Below, piece by piece: positions 9,781 through 20,900 of a stretch of 64,000 nucleotides of DNA (position 1 is the stretch's first letter; each line of letters begins with the position of its first letter). This stretch comes from Zymoseptoria tritici IPO323 (lineage: Eukaryota > Ascomycota > Dothideomycetes > Mycosphaerellales > Mycosphaerellaceae). The DNA is taken from contig NC_018217.1 of NCBI RefSeq assembly GCF_000219625.1, forward strand, positions 1,550,001 to 1,614,000, given 5' to 3'. Under the pieces are notes generated by a model. The model was not told where the DNA came from. It did no database searches and was given only the letters and a program-made list of their open reading frames with translations. A program made the position numbers and the translations under genes.

Positions 9781-10719
9781 CTAGGTGGCCTTGTTCAGAC
9801 TCCTCCGCGAGCGCCCGTCGCTTCGCCGCCGTCGGGATGAGTAGACCTCGTCCTCCTCTTCGCTCTCATCGACTGCATCTGGTCCGTCGTCGTCTACTTC
9901 ACCTCCAGTATCGCGTCCTTCCGCCCTGTCGTCCACGATCTGCGGTTCCTCCCTTTCAAGATACGCCCGCAATTCTGCGCAGAGGACACGATTTGCCTCC
10001 TTTAGAGCCTCGAACTCACGGTTCTGCTCCGGTCCCTGCTTTTGTTCCTTGGAAAGCGACTTCTTGTATTGCTTGCATCGCTCAGAGTATTCGTCTCTCT
10101 GTTGATGCGCCAATCTTATACTCTCCCTCATTCTGCCGAGCCGTTCGTGCAACTCTCGCTTCTCCTGCGTAAGGGAACGCACCTTGTCCTCCTCCGCTTG
10201 CAAGCTGTGTTCGAGTTGAGAGACCTCGGCTGTAATTGTGGCGAGGATACGAGCAGAGGCTCTTCGGCCTGGGCTTGCATTCGGCTGCCGTGGAGCCGGA
10301 GCCGGTGAGGTGGAGAACCCGACAAGAGACTTTGCCAGCTTCGCTTGAGGTGATGGCGCGGTGGCTAATTGTGGGAGAGTTGCCTGTTGCGAAACGGGTT
10401 GTACGCTAGGTTGGACTGAAGAGCTTGAATCTTGCGCAGAGACGATCAGATGTCTTGGTTCCTGCACTCGAACTACCATTCGACTCTCGCCCGACACATC
10501 TCCCACCTCCGATAGGTTGGTCAGAGCTGTGGTAGGTATGCGCAGCCTGACCATGGGTCTCTTTTGTCCCGTCATGTCGTCCGCTTCGCTCGGTGAATCT
10601 GCGCGTTCGCGTTTGCCGCGAGAATCTTCTGGAAGGGGCGGTGGTGCGGTATCGCTGTCGGACGCAGAAGTGGTCAGATCAACCACGGATACCCGCCTTT
10701 GCGCCATATTTGAGATCAT
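9781..10719 (-). CDS. Hypothetical coiled-coil protein with an N-terminal SUMO-interaction-like motif
   Basis: Single exon of 312 residues from ATG 10719; a second in-frame ATG at 10707 gives MAQRRVSVVDLTT and may be the real start. Right at the N-terminus, VSVVDLTTSASDSD is a hydrophobic core followed by Ser/Asp, the pattern of a SUMO-interacting motif. Residues 1-150 are disordered (Ser/Pro/Gln). About 155-255 is a charged coiled coil (SQLEHSLQAEEDKVRSLTQEK...). The C-terminus is acidic, then Arg/Ser rich (SRRRRSDGRSRRSLNKAT). No named family recognised. It is the first of three neighbouring minus-strand coiled-coil genes. Confidence 0.75.
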   Translation of the reverse strand: MISNMAQRRVSVVDLTTSASDSDTAPPPLPEDSRGKRERADSPSEADDMTGQKRPMVRLRIPTTALTNLSEVGDVSGESRMVVRVQEPRHLIVSAQDSSSSVQPSVQPVSQQATLPQLATAPSPQAKLAKSLVGFSTSPAPAPRQPNASPGRRASARILATITAEVSQLEHSLQAEEDKVRSLTQEKRELHERLGRMRESIRLAHQQRDEYSERCKQYKKSLSKEQKQGPEQNREFEALKEANRVLCAELRAYLEREEPQIVDDRAEGRDTGGEVDDDGPDAVDESEEEDEVYSSRRRRSDGRSRRSLNKAT

Positions 10720-11376
10720 TGATAGTATCTTGTTGGGATGGGTATGGGAACGAATCGAGGCTGCTTGAGAAAGTCGTGGAAGTCGCGCTAGGGGTATAGC
10801 GTAAACCTTAAATCACCGCAGCCTGTTTGTGGTGATCTTTGGTTGGATTGATACCTGCAAGTTACTACGCGATGCATGGAGATCGATCACGATAGAGTTA
10901 CTTTCGATCTGTGTCTCGATATTATGGCCATGTTTGCCAGTCAATCCTGAGACGCGATCAGTAGAAAACGGCGATATCACTACCGCAGCAAGGCTTGACA
11001 TGCAGTTCACCAGACATTTCATCATTGCGCGTCGAACAATAATGTCGCGCTATTTTCCAGCGGCACGAGACGAGTCGAACAGTAGGGCGTAGAGCTTGAG
11101 GCGTTACTCCAGCGAGTCGGCGAACAAGAGCATCCGACATAGTCTTTGGACTATATTTAAGACGACAGTGCGGCATGTTCTCGTAAGAGGACTAATCTTC
11201 GTTGCAAAAACAAATCCCTCCATCGCGCACTAGACTTGCCGTGCCACTGATGCTTGCCCTGCCTTTCGAGCTACACGACCATCACGCCAGCCTTTAGTTT
11301 GTCGGAAGTCCAGCCATTCCCCGTCTGTCGTACCGTATAAGGACCTCGAAACTTTGCCCGATCTTGCTGGACTCAT
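10720..11376. other. Intergenic region
   Basis: 657 bp between two minus-strand coiled-coil genes. Short ORFs are present but none has a start context, splice structure or recognisable product. Nothing else seen. Confidence 0.55.
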
Positions 11377-12108
11377 CTAGGCCAACATCTTTGTGATCCG
11401 CTCGATTGCCTCTGCGGTGCTCCCAGCGAACCAACCTACGAAAGACTTCAGCGTCACACGTATGGCAGCGAGATCACTCTGAGCCTTCTTCATCTCCTCC
11501 ATGGTATCCTCGTAGTCGCTCTTCATCTTTCCCATGGCCTCGTCGTGGTCGTCTTTCATCTTCGCCTTTGCCTTGTGAATCTCCTCGTTGTCGCTCTCGA
11601 GCTTCGCAAGGGCCTCGTCCCTCTCGTTGACAGCTTGCTGGAGGTCGGCGATGTTGATCATAGTCTTCTCCGTATCCTTTGCCCCGCGCTCCAAGGCCTC
11701 AACCTTATCCTCCAGCTCCTTGTTCTCGCGCTTGAGGTTCCGAACCAGAATGATAGCTTCCTGCTGCTCGGTCTGGACCGTCTGGTACGCGGCATTCAAC
11801 TGTGCCATAAGACCTCCAAGGCGACCTTCACGCGGTATGTCTTGATCTTCAGAGTCATGGCTGCTCGCAGTCATTGGGGCGACAGGAGCAGTTGTTGGTG
11901 GCGCGTTCATGGACTCTGCAACTTTGCGCGACGGAGTGCGCTTGCGCTTCTTGATGGGGCTGGACGTTTGGTCGTCCTGTTCGCGCTGAGCTGCGCCTGG
12001 CTGGTGTTGCTCGTTGTTGAAGGCAATGGAAGAAGCTCTCTTCGCAGCGCCTTTCTTCTTCTCCGCCGCGAGCTTCTCTTGACCGTATGGTAGGGATGAG
12101 TCAACCAT
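11377..12108 (-). CDS. Hypothetical coiled-coil protein (243 aa)
   Basis: Single exon from ATG 12108 (accATGGTTGACTC, good context). The N-terminal third is basic and disordered, with a likely nuclear signal (SPIKKRKRTPSRK at about 51-63). A continuous heptad-type coiled coil follows from about 95 to 215 (LMAQLNAAYQTVQTEQQEA ... KDDHDEAMGKMKSDYED). The end is a short hydrophobic tail (LKSFVGWFAGSTAEAIERI). I do not recognise a family, and coiled-coil proteins give misleading similarity to myosin and SMC tails. Its size, charge pattern and strand match its two neighbours. Confidence 0.7.
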   Translation of the reverse strand: MVDSSLPYGQEKLAAEKKKGAAKRASSIAFNNEQHQPGAAQREQDDQTSSPIKKRKRTPSRKVAESMNAPPTTAPVAPMTASSHDSEDQDIPREGRLGGLMAQLNAAYQTVQTEQQEAIILVRNLKRENKELEDKVEALERGAKDTEKTMINIADLQQAVNERDEALAKLESDNEEIHKAKAKMKDDHDEAMGKMKSDYEDTMEEMKKAQSDLAAIRVTLKSFVGWFAGSTAEAIERITKMLA

Positions 12109-13643
12109 GGTCGGAGATTGAGATGGGAGAGATTGTGTTTGTGTCGGGTTGCGACGAAGCCGGTGATCGAAATTTGCCTCAAGGTTTGTCTCGCGTTTGT
12201 GTTTTGTCTCGTTGCTTGGCTTGAGAGAGGCGCGTTAACATCGTTGCTACGTAACCGGTGTAGCTGGACGATCACCTCATGAGAATGTGTAACTTGTGAG
12301 GGAGCCTCCCCAGGACACATTTCGGAGCATAGCAGATTTTTCCAGTCATTCGCGTCTCCGTCCATTGTGCATCTTGCCACCAGGCGTCCTAGAGTGTGGT
12401 TGCTGAGCGTTGTATCGAAAGCTCTAACTTCCAGACTGACAAGGCAGCCCACTTCAAGCGACCTAGCAGGCGTCGTCTCATTCACTCGGTGGGCATCCCG
12501 ATTTCGAAGACAGCCTAGATTACGAAAAAGAAACTCGATCGAAGCAGCGATTTTTGCGCTAGCAACAGACATGCGCTGACCCTGGGATAGGAGCTGTCCT
12601 TAAGATACGCCTGGTCTCTTGACGTGCTCCAATCCCACGTAAGCACAACGCGAGCGGTTCGACGGACCTGTAGTCGCCAGCAAGGTCCGGAGCAATGGTT
12701 CGAAGTCACACCGGAGTCTCGTCACCATGTCTCGTGGGAAGTGGCTGCTTTCATGACGGCCTCTGAGCACACCCGGGACAGCTTCATGGATCAATTCGGA
12801 TCGTACGGTTCGGTCGTCGGATGCTGCGCTCGTCATATCCCTCCTTGACTTATGATGTCTGTGGGCTCTGTTCTGCTCAGCACTGCTTCGCCATGTTCAA
12901 CCAAGTGGAAGGAGCTCACCAGCCTCATTGCTTGAAGCTGTCCACTACATACTATCTATCATCTCTTCAACTTCAACGTAGAGTGCTGGCCAACTCCGCC
13001 TCCGCGAGTCATTGCGGGAGATCTCGAAGCATACGGTCATCCAGGATCCGGGCATCCAGAAGTAAGATGATCTGCGGAGTCAGGACGGGATGGTCAGTGA
13101 GAAACGTGCCGCTAGATGGTGCAAAATGGGGACGATGTGCCCAGTAGTATTTGCTGCAGCGGAGAGCGAAATGCAAAGTGTCTTGGGTAGCGTTGTGATG
13201 GCAAAGCCGCAAAGCGCGATGTCAAACGACCCGCCTCCATGCGACGCAGATTGACCGGCCGAAGTGAGGTCCTGATCCACGAGCCGGGAGAGCATGGACG
13301 TCAATATCACCTGCACAGTCAGCCGCGAACAGATAGTCGCCAGGACCGAGCACATGGATTCTTGAATGCGTGCATAGAGTTGTCACCGGATGAACGGGTC
13401 ACACCACTGCGCTGACTTGAGTTGCTCCACTACCACAACCTCGAGGTAGCAGTGTCGGCGAATGGTCCACTTTTCGTACTTGCCATGCTAAACAAGCGTA
13501 GGGACAACTTGCAAGGCCAGCGACGTTTCCCGTGCCGATCCCATTTTTCGCTCGCAAAACAAGCGTATGAATAACTTGCAACGCCGATGACATGTCTCTC
13601 GCCGGTATCCGCCAAGGCTCGCAAAGCATCCTGAGGTAGTCTC
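12109..13643. other. 1.5-kb stretch without a convincing gene
   Basis: Many overlapping ORFs of 60-130 codons occur on both strands, for example 12821-13147 + and 13080-13355 -. None has consistent frame, splice signals or family resemblance. The 12.1-12.3 kb part is probably 5' UTR and promoter of the gene ending at 11377. A 67-bp-period duplication lies at 13.46-13.59 kb. It could hide a non-coding RNA or a decayed gene; I see no proof of either. Confidence 0.5.
13490..13585. repeat. Imperfect direct repeat, period 67 bp
   Basis: The 29-bp block at 13490-13518 (aaacaagcgta...acttgcaaggcc) recurs at 13557-13585 with 25 of 29 positions identical. Weaker similarity continues on both sides, so this looks like an old tandem duplication of about 67 bp just downstream of the coiled-coil gene's stop codon. 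Confidence 0.7.
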
Positions 13644-14346
13644 TCACTCTTCGGAGGCCTTAACGGCGTCGGCCAGTTCAGCCAGCCGACGGCCATGTTC
13701 GTTCCAGTCCCTGCCCGAATTGTTGATGGCCACCGACTTCGCAGCTTTGGCAATCCTGCGCAGCTTAGGTAACAACTCATTGGTGCTCTCCATATTTTCC
13801 TTGAGCTTGACATGCTCCGCTGTCAGCACCGAGAGGTCGTCATCACACTCTGTGAGCATTGTCTTCAAGGCAGCCTCCTTCTTCTCCCCTTCGTTGCGCA
13901 GCGTTTCGACGTTCTCCTTGTACTGTGTGAAATCCGAGCGCTACCGATGTCAGCGCTACTTGAATCCGCGGCGTGGCAGGTACGTACTATTTGGCACTGG
14001 AGATCGAGACACTTGCGATCTCGCTCCGCGAGCTTAGCAGTGCTAGTCTCGGTTTGCAGCTTATATTCCTCAGCAGCAGTGGCACTCTTCTTCTTTTCAT
14101 CAGCAAGCTGAGCACTCAAGTCCTCAACCAAGATCTGAAAGCCGCTTGCCATGGAAGCGGCTTGTTCGCGGGGTGACATCTCGGCCATCTTCGCAGACTC
14201 TTTGTGCATCAACTCTTCTCTTCGGGTCAGCATGACTTCAAATTCACTCTTGCGACAAGTGATTACTCACCAAATGAGGTTTCTTCTTTCTTGGTCGTGT
14301 TAGGCGCGCCTGAGGATGTCTTGGACATCTTGGTGACAGAAGCCAT
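13644..14346 (-). CDS. Hypothetical coiled-coil protein, three exons (about 200 aa)
   Basis: Proposed exons: 14346-14271, 14217-13988 and 13940-13644, giving 200 residues. Intron 2 (13987-13941, GTACGT...GCTGACATCGGTAG) is clear. Intron 1 starts at GTGAGT (14270), but its acceptor is uncertain: 14218 is favoured, and a 35-nt alternative ends at 14236. The product starts MASVTKMSKTSSGAPN and has helices full of Glu/Lys/Ala from about 35 to 160 (ILVEDLSAQLADEKKKS; LTAEHVKLKENMESTNELL). It ends RRLAELADAVKASEE. No family recognised. It has the same strand and type as the genes at 9781 and 11377. Confidence 0.65.
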
Positions 14347-14723
14347 TGCAGAAATCTCAGAGCGGTGGTGGGCGTGGTGAATGTAAAAGTGACGGAAGAA
14401 ATGAACGAGCGGAAGACTGTTGTATGCGGCCCACACCACCAGGCGCATTCTGCTTCTGACTGTCGTATTGACTTGATGAAACTTGGCAGACGTCCAATGC
14501 GGCCTCGAATCCCGGACATAGCAGCTTCTGATCGTCGAATCGTGCTGGGAAGGAATGGAGCTGACATGAGCTAGACAGTGAAGAAGTCTGAACGTATCAT
14601 TCCACATGTCACCATTCGTAAGATCCATGTGTTCAGCTCACAGTAGCCCCTCTGTATCATCCGGGTCCAGCTATGCATATGCTCGAACGCTGCACAATGA
14701 CCAAACCAATGACCACCTTTCCC
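14347..14723. other. Intergenic region
   Basis: 377 bp between the coiled-coil gene start and the stop of the gelsolin gene, both on the minus strand. No gene, repeat or RNA seen. Confidence 0.6.
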
Positions 14724-17700
14724 TCAGTCCCTGCAAAGCTCTGCCAATGCATCTTCAAGTGCCACCACCCCCACCAACCCTTCCTCGCCCGTTCGACTCC
14801 CAGCCATCAACCCAGCTGTCCCCCACAAGCCTCTCCCCTTATCCCAATGCCTGAACAGCATCTTCAGGTCCTCAGGCACGCCTCTGACTACCACTTGACA
14901 CCTGGGGACCGCAGTCCGACTCTCCACTTCTGCCGCCACCTTTGCATACTCCTCGGCGAACAATACGGTCTGCGCAAACAGCGTGCTGCGAACTTTCTCC
15001 GCTTGCGAAGGGACCAGCACGCCGATGAGGATGTACAGCGCGCCCTGGGCATCGAGCAGGTAGATACCCTCGGCTTCGAGCGAGGACTGTGTGAAAGGCG
15101 AGATCTCTTTGGCTTCGACTTTGACTTCGTCCGGAACAGGAGAGCCGGTGCGGGCAGGAGATAGTCGATTCCAAGATGGACGCCGGTTCCAGATCGAGGT
15201 GAGAAGACTGGGTCTCGATTCGGGTTGTTGTATTCTGAAGAGACGAGTCTTGAATTTGTCCGGCGCTGGGGCCTTGAGCTGCCAGAGAGGAGAAGGCTTG
15301 GCGATGTGTGCTTTCGTCGTAGTCGGGCTGAAGATCTTGAGGAAGCTTGCGAATTCCACGCCACCATCGACTTCGATGATCTCGCCCGTTTCGCTGAGGT
15401 CCATGGCGGCGAGGCGGGCGCCGCTGAGTTCTTCCGTGGAGCAGCCGCTGCCTTTCCATAAGTAGAGTCTTGTCTCCTGGAGCGTGACTGGGTACGAGAT
15501 CAGGTATACGAATCCGTGACATAGTGAAGCGACATTAAAGTCGACCTCATCGAAGACAATATGGCCCAGATGTTTTCGTCCACATAGTATGTACTGCTTG
15601 GTCGCTGTCTCACGGGATCCTCGCCGAGTGATGAAGATGCCGCCAAAAGCTTGTAGCAAGGCGGGCGACTCATGTCCCTGTCTGACCATGTATATCGCGG
15701 TCGTGCTGTTCTCCCTCGCGATACGCTTCGCATGGACATTTGCAGCGTCAATTGTCGTTCCAAAAGCGGTCTCACCGGCCCATATGTACACTTCGGCGAC
15801 TTTGGCAGGTTTCGGATTCGTGTAGAAGTGTGTGCAAAGGAAAACAGACTCGTCGAAAACGGTGTACTCTTCCTGTGGTGGGAGGACCTTCGATGACCCG
15901 TCTGGGTACACGACGGACACTGTTTTGCGAGGATTCCGCACGTCATGTGCCTCACTGGCCTGACTCGATATGATGGACGCAGTGTTTAGCGCCAATTGTC
16001 CGCGAAATTTCGGCACGCATCCAAGAGCGCTCTGGAGCAGCCGCCCAGCTTCAGTCTCCGGTCTCTCATCGACAGGACTCGAAGAAGTGGAAGAACCTTG
16101 GCGGGTGGTTAGTGCATGGACACCAAAAGGAGGCTCTACGACGTGACTGCACGGCTATCTGTCAGATTGAAGGTTGAAAAATCAGGGGAGGTGGTGTAAC
16201 GCAAGGAAATTGTCTATCACTCACCTTTGTTGGGCGAGGATTCCGCAAGCTGCCCGCTGACCATTCGGGAAGGCTTGACCGGTCTCGGAGGCAGACCAGC
16301 AGAGCCCGGTGATGTGCCCATTCTGTCGCCAGTCCTGTTGGGGGACACGGACGCCAACAATCCAGCCGATCTCATAGCCGCTTCCTCGTCTCTCTTGGTG
16401 CTAAGGTAACTTGGCGATGTTGCCTCACTCTTGGATGACCCCGGCCTGCGTCCCCAAATCGCCGCAGATGGTTTGCCGGTGGGAGAACCCTCGTCGTTGT
16501 TCTCCTTATTTGCCTCGGCCGATTTAGTCTGCGATGCCCTTGATCCTCTCATCGAGCCGAAGCCTTTGAACTCAGGCACCGACGTTGATTCCGTCGAAGC
16601 AGCTGCTGGCTGATTGAAACCCATGCTGCGCTTGGACGACAGCGCTGGGCTCGCGGGTTTGTCGAATCCCATACTAGGCTTGGCAGCCAACGCAGGACTC
16701 GCTGGAGCCGCGACTCTGTTAGAAGCGAGGCCTGCGGCGGCAGATCGAATCGGTGTGGTCGGCTTACTCGACTCGTCTGCATCCCAGCCAAGCGTCGGCG
16801 TCTTCCTCAGCGATGCCGTAAGAACAGACGCCGCAGAACCAGGCAGAGCTTGTGGCTTCGACTTCTTGATCTGATCCGGGTTTTCGAGCGAGCCATCTAA
16901 AGGTCCGATGGGCGTAGAGTTCGATGCATGCGAGCTCGCAGCTGTGGGAGTTGCTGGTCTGGGCCTCGAGAAATTCGGGCTGCTAGGCGTGGGCGGTGAC
17001 CGTAGTCCAGCGATTGTAGCCTGGGGCGACTGAAGTTCGGGAAGGTCTGTGGCCTGTTCCGGCTCGACAGAAGTTGTCGCTACTGCAAGCTCAGTTTTGG
17101 TGCTGCCCTTCTTCCGCTTGGGACCCCTTGCACGATCTTTGCGCACGTCCTGGAGCTGACTAGCATCGCCAGACTGTTCGCTGGGTGGGCCATGACTACT
17201 CGATGTGGAAATGGCAGGCGATCCGGTCCTTGAAGGTGTGCTCGATGGCGGACCTCGAGCAAGAATTCCGGCAAGTCCTGGATTGAAGCGAGCAGCCAAC
17301 TTCGATGTTGGCTGTTGGACTTCCACTGCGCTAGGTGCGCTCGCCGTCTTTACGAGAGGCTTGTCGTCTTCCGGTCTGGCGGAAATTGTGCTCGAACGGT
17401 CCTTGGTCTGCACATCCACAGCCGGAGTCTGCTTCATGCTCTTGTGCCTAGCCAAAGCCTCTGGTGTTGCCTCGCGTTCTCTTCCCAGTGAAGCAGAACC
17501 CCGCGCACTTTCAGTCCGTCCTAACAGCTCCCTCTTCGCCAGAGCCTCTGGCTTCGCGGGAGGTGGAGGCACCTCGCTGCTGATCTTCCGCTCGTGAGCC
17601 TGACCGGGCAGATCTCGGCCCTCTTCTTTCGCCTTCTTGATGTCCTCCTTTTTCGATAGCAGACTTTCCTTCAGCTCGTCCTTCCTCTCGGTCTTCACCG

Positions 17701-20356
17701 GCCCATCAGTCACTGCCAATCCTGACTTTCCACGAAGAATGTTATCCTTCAAAGTGTCAGGCGCAACATACTTCTCGGGCTGGGTTTTGCGCAAATTTCC
17801 AAATTTGGAAAGGAATTCAGGCTGCGCACCTGTCTTGACTTCCGGCGCAGGTCGGGACTTGAGTTGGCTGCGAAAATCGACGGGTGCTTTCGATGTAGTA
17901 TTTGGCGACGATTCGGGTTTGCTCGGGGATGGGGCTTTGATGGACTTTGCCCGCGACCTGGAAATTGCCTGTGTTGGTGTTGAAGGAGTCTCTTTAGTCG
18001 TAGACACGGTTGGCGTATCCATGCCGTTGGTGGAGATGTCCTGGGTCTTCTCGCTAGCTACTGACGGCACATCAAGAGGTCTTGATGTGTTGTTCTGAGG
18101 CTCTTTGACAGGGTCTGCTATTTCCTGCGTGGGCTCCTCGCGTTTCTCCAAGACTGGCGCTGGCTGCATCTCGAATGCGGACTGCAATGCCGCGGGTTGC
18201 CGTCCTTCTCTTGCGGCTGACAACGAGGAAGCCGTTGGAGGGCCGCTGAATTTGTCTGTCGTCCAGGTGGATTTGGACTTCAACCTCGGCGAGCCAATCG
18301 GCGAACTGTTCACAGCATCCCTGGAATCCGACCGCCGGAGCAAGCTAGGCCCAAACGGCGATTGTGATGTCTTCAATGGCGATCCAGGCCGAGACAAGGG
18401 CTTCGTCAGATCGATCTCACTTGGAAGAGAGTTTCCGGCTAGAGGCGTGGGGTCTGCATTGGCGCGCTGCGCCTTCCGACTTGCCAGATCTGCCATCCAG
18501 CTCGGCTGGTTGTTCTTCGCCGGTGCAAGCTGTTTTGGCGACTCCGGCTTGGTCAACGAGCTCTCCAGCCAGCTGGATTTGGCAGGGCTGAAACGCTTGG
18601 TCGGACTACCAGGAGACGCTAGAAGTGCGCCATCGTCGTTCGCGGTGCTGTGGAAGGATGCTACAGATTTGCTTCGGCTGTGGCGTGCGAGGGTGGGCTT
18701 CATGGACCCAAGTCCATCGTCGAGTTTCGTGTTCGGTAGATTGCTGTTGCTGGAGCTGGTGGGCCGTGATCGTGCCTCGGGCGTTGTTTCTTTGCTTGCC
18801 GGAGCAGGCTCAAAATGCGGCATGCTGGAAGATCCCTGAAGTCCACTGTGACCACTTGCGGCAGAGTTGTTTCGACTAAGACCAATACCCGGCTGAGCGC
18901 TCCATCTCTTGACCTGCGAGTCCGATCGCTTCATCATCGCACTCTGCACGAACCCGCCCATGCCTTTCGTCGGCGATATAGGTCGTTCCATTGCACTGCC
19001 AAATCGTGCTTGTGGGTCCGAGATGGCAGAAGTGCGCGCCATGCTTGAGCGCTCGGGACTTGTTGCTGATTCGTGGGAGGATCTGTACGAAGGAGACACT
19101 CGTCGCTGACCCTCGTCCTCAGCGATGAGCGACTTCAGATCTGGCTTGCCACTTGTAGTTGACGAAGCCGTCGAGAAACGACTTCCCGACGAGAGCGCAC
19201 TCTCTCGCTGCGACTTTCTCGACGTCACGTCAGAAGCTCGACTCTCAGACGTAGGTGATCCGCTCCGCTGGGTATGGTCTACCGAAGAGTCTCGCGAGAG
19301 GCCTGGAAGACCGCGCCGACTTGTGTAGGAGGAAGTATCACCCACTGTAGATTCGTCCTTGCTTTTCCTGTACGCTGCATTGCCAATGCCTCGATCCGCT
19401 GTCTGCTTGAACCATGAAGGATCTCTTGAACCCAAAGACGCTGCGATGGAATCTCTGCTCTGTTCCGGCTCGTCCACCGATGCGCCTCTTGGATTGGAAG
19501 CACTGCTGTCCACAGCAGCCACCGAAATCGGTCGACTTGAAGCCAATTTCGATGTTGGTCTCCGTTGCTGCCACGAGAGCGTGCCAGAGCGCGCCAAATT
19601 CGTCGCACTGGGCCCTACGTTTGCACTGGAGTGTGATGAAGTCGCAGTCGATGCTGAGCTTCGTTGCGATGTTGTACTCGATCTCTTGATGGATCCAAAT
19701 CCTTGGAATTCGGGCACATCATCCATCTTCGGCGAGGGCTTCTCGGGCTCCATGGCGGGCGATGTCAACCGTTTGAGACTGTCGCTGCGGGCATCGGCTG
19801 TTTCGCGTGTGGTTGAGGCGGACGGCGGAGTCATGAGCACCGGCGGAGATGTGACCAGACTGGCATTGGTCGTGACTCTCGACAGCGGGCGAGTGTTCGG
19901 CGTAGATACTGGATTGCTCTGTTTTTCCGGAGAAATGGATCGCGCACGATCTGTGGTAAACAACACTTTGATCAGCCCTTGCGCGTCGGTGGAGATATTT
20001 GTTGGTTTTCGGCTTTGTGTAGCAGCGCTGTCCCACATGAAGACCAAACCCCCACTATGGTCTCATCTTTTGGCGCGCATTGAATTATGCCGTGTTTCCT
20101 GATTTTCTCTCAATGTTGTATACATACCTGCTCGTCTGGCCGCTCGCTCTTCCCGTCCCCGCTGCACTTCCTCCTCAAGTTTTCTGAAACGCTCGGCGTC
20201 TTCCCGTTCTCGCTTCTCCGACAACTCTCTCACGGACTTGAGAAACGCCGCAGGATCGAGATCGCTTTCGTTGGCCGCGTCTTGTTGGCGTTGTGTGGGA
20301 CCGGGCTGATGTTGTGTGCCAGACGCGTCCGTGGTCGAGGATGGAGTGAGCGCCAT
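14724..20356 (-). CDS. DUF4045-gelsolin fusion protein, three exons (1775 aa), putative actin-binding protein
   Basis: Exons 20356-20128, 19950-16225 and 16096-14724, with introns of 177 nt (branch GCTGATC) and 128 nt (branch CACTAACC). The junctions are in frame and total 1776 codons. The first join gives ARRA-D-RARSISPEK, reconstituting the DUF4045 start (DPAAFLKSVRELSEKREREDAERFRK...). The second gives SPNKGSSTSSSPVDERPETE, leading into GRLLQSALG. Residues 1 to about 1318 are the disordered Ser/Pro/Lys-rich DUF4045 region. From about 1340 to the end are gelsolin-like repeats (EVYIWAGETAFGTTIDAANV; ETRLYLWKGSGCSTEELSGA). Gelsolin repeats bind actin and calcium; in fungi this fusion is thought to act on the actin cytoskeleton. 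Read naively, the locus looks like a 97-aa, a 1276-aa and a 430-aa protein. An (AAT)5 run lies directly before the start codon. Confidence 0.88.
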
Positions 20357-20900
20357 GATTATTATTATTATTCTTGGACCGTGTCAACTCGCGGCATGGG
20401 TAAACCGTCCTCAGAGCTACAGGGATCCTGCTCCACGAAACTTGAGATGGACACGACAAGGGAGTGGACGGCTCTGTGCCAGGGTGCAATAGAGAGAGAT
20501 GAAAACACTTCACGCGTAAAAGAACGATGTCTATGTAACGCGCGGTCGGAATACACTTCGATCTAGCCGTTACCTCCCCAAAAATCTCACCAGCCGAGCG
20601 TGGAATGCTACTCGCGATCGGGCCTTGTCCCTTTGGCCCATTGTGAAAACAATGGAGAGCTCAACGCAACATGCAGGCCACTCCGATCTGGCCTGCGTCG
20701 CATCTCACATTTGAAACACTCACGCGTCCTTCCCAGCTCACAACCAGGTCGTCCATGCGTGATGGCGTGCGCTTGGAGGTCTGACCGTCGGTCCGGCTAG
20801 ACCACTTGCGATGTACCGCGAAAGTCAATTTTCGCGTGCAAGCGTGACTGCTTGAATGGTGGAGGAGAGAAGAGTCTTTCGCATCGTGTTGACTCTGTGA
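20357..20900. other. Intergenic region; (ATT)5 microsatellite at 20358-20372
   Basis: 544 bp upstream of the gelsolin gene and downstream of the ARL2 stop. The (ATT)5 run ends two bases before the gelsolin start codon, so it lies in that gene's 5' leader. Nothing else seen. Confidence 0.6.

Noticed and set aside
12821..13355. ORFs at 12821-13147 (+) and 13080-13355 (-) as possible genes
   Set aside because: They overlap each other, lack flanking splice or start signals, and show no recognisable motif.
14490..14530. tRNA-like T-arm (cctcgaatccc)
   Set aside because: No acceptor, D or anticodon arms could be paired around it; no tRNA or rRNA gene was found anywhere in the window.
16227..20102. 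Plus-strand ORFs up to 247 codons opposite the DUF4045 region
   Set aside because: Frame shadows of a Ser/Pro/Lys-rich coding strand with few stops on the complement; no family features.
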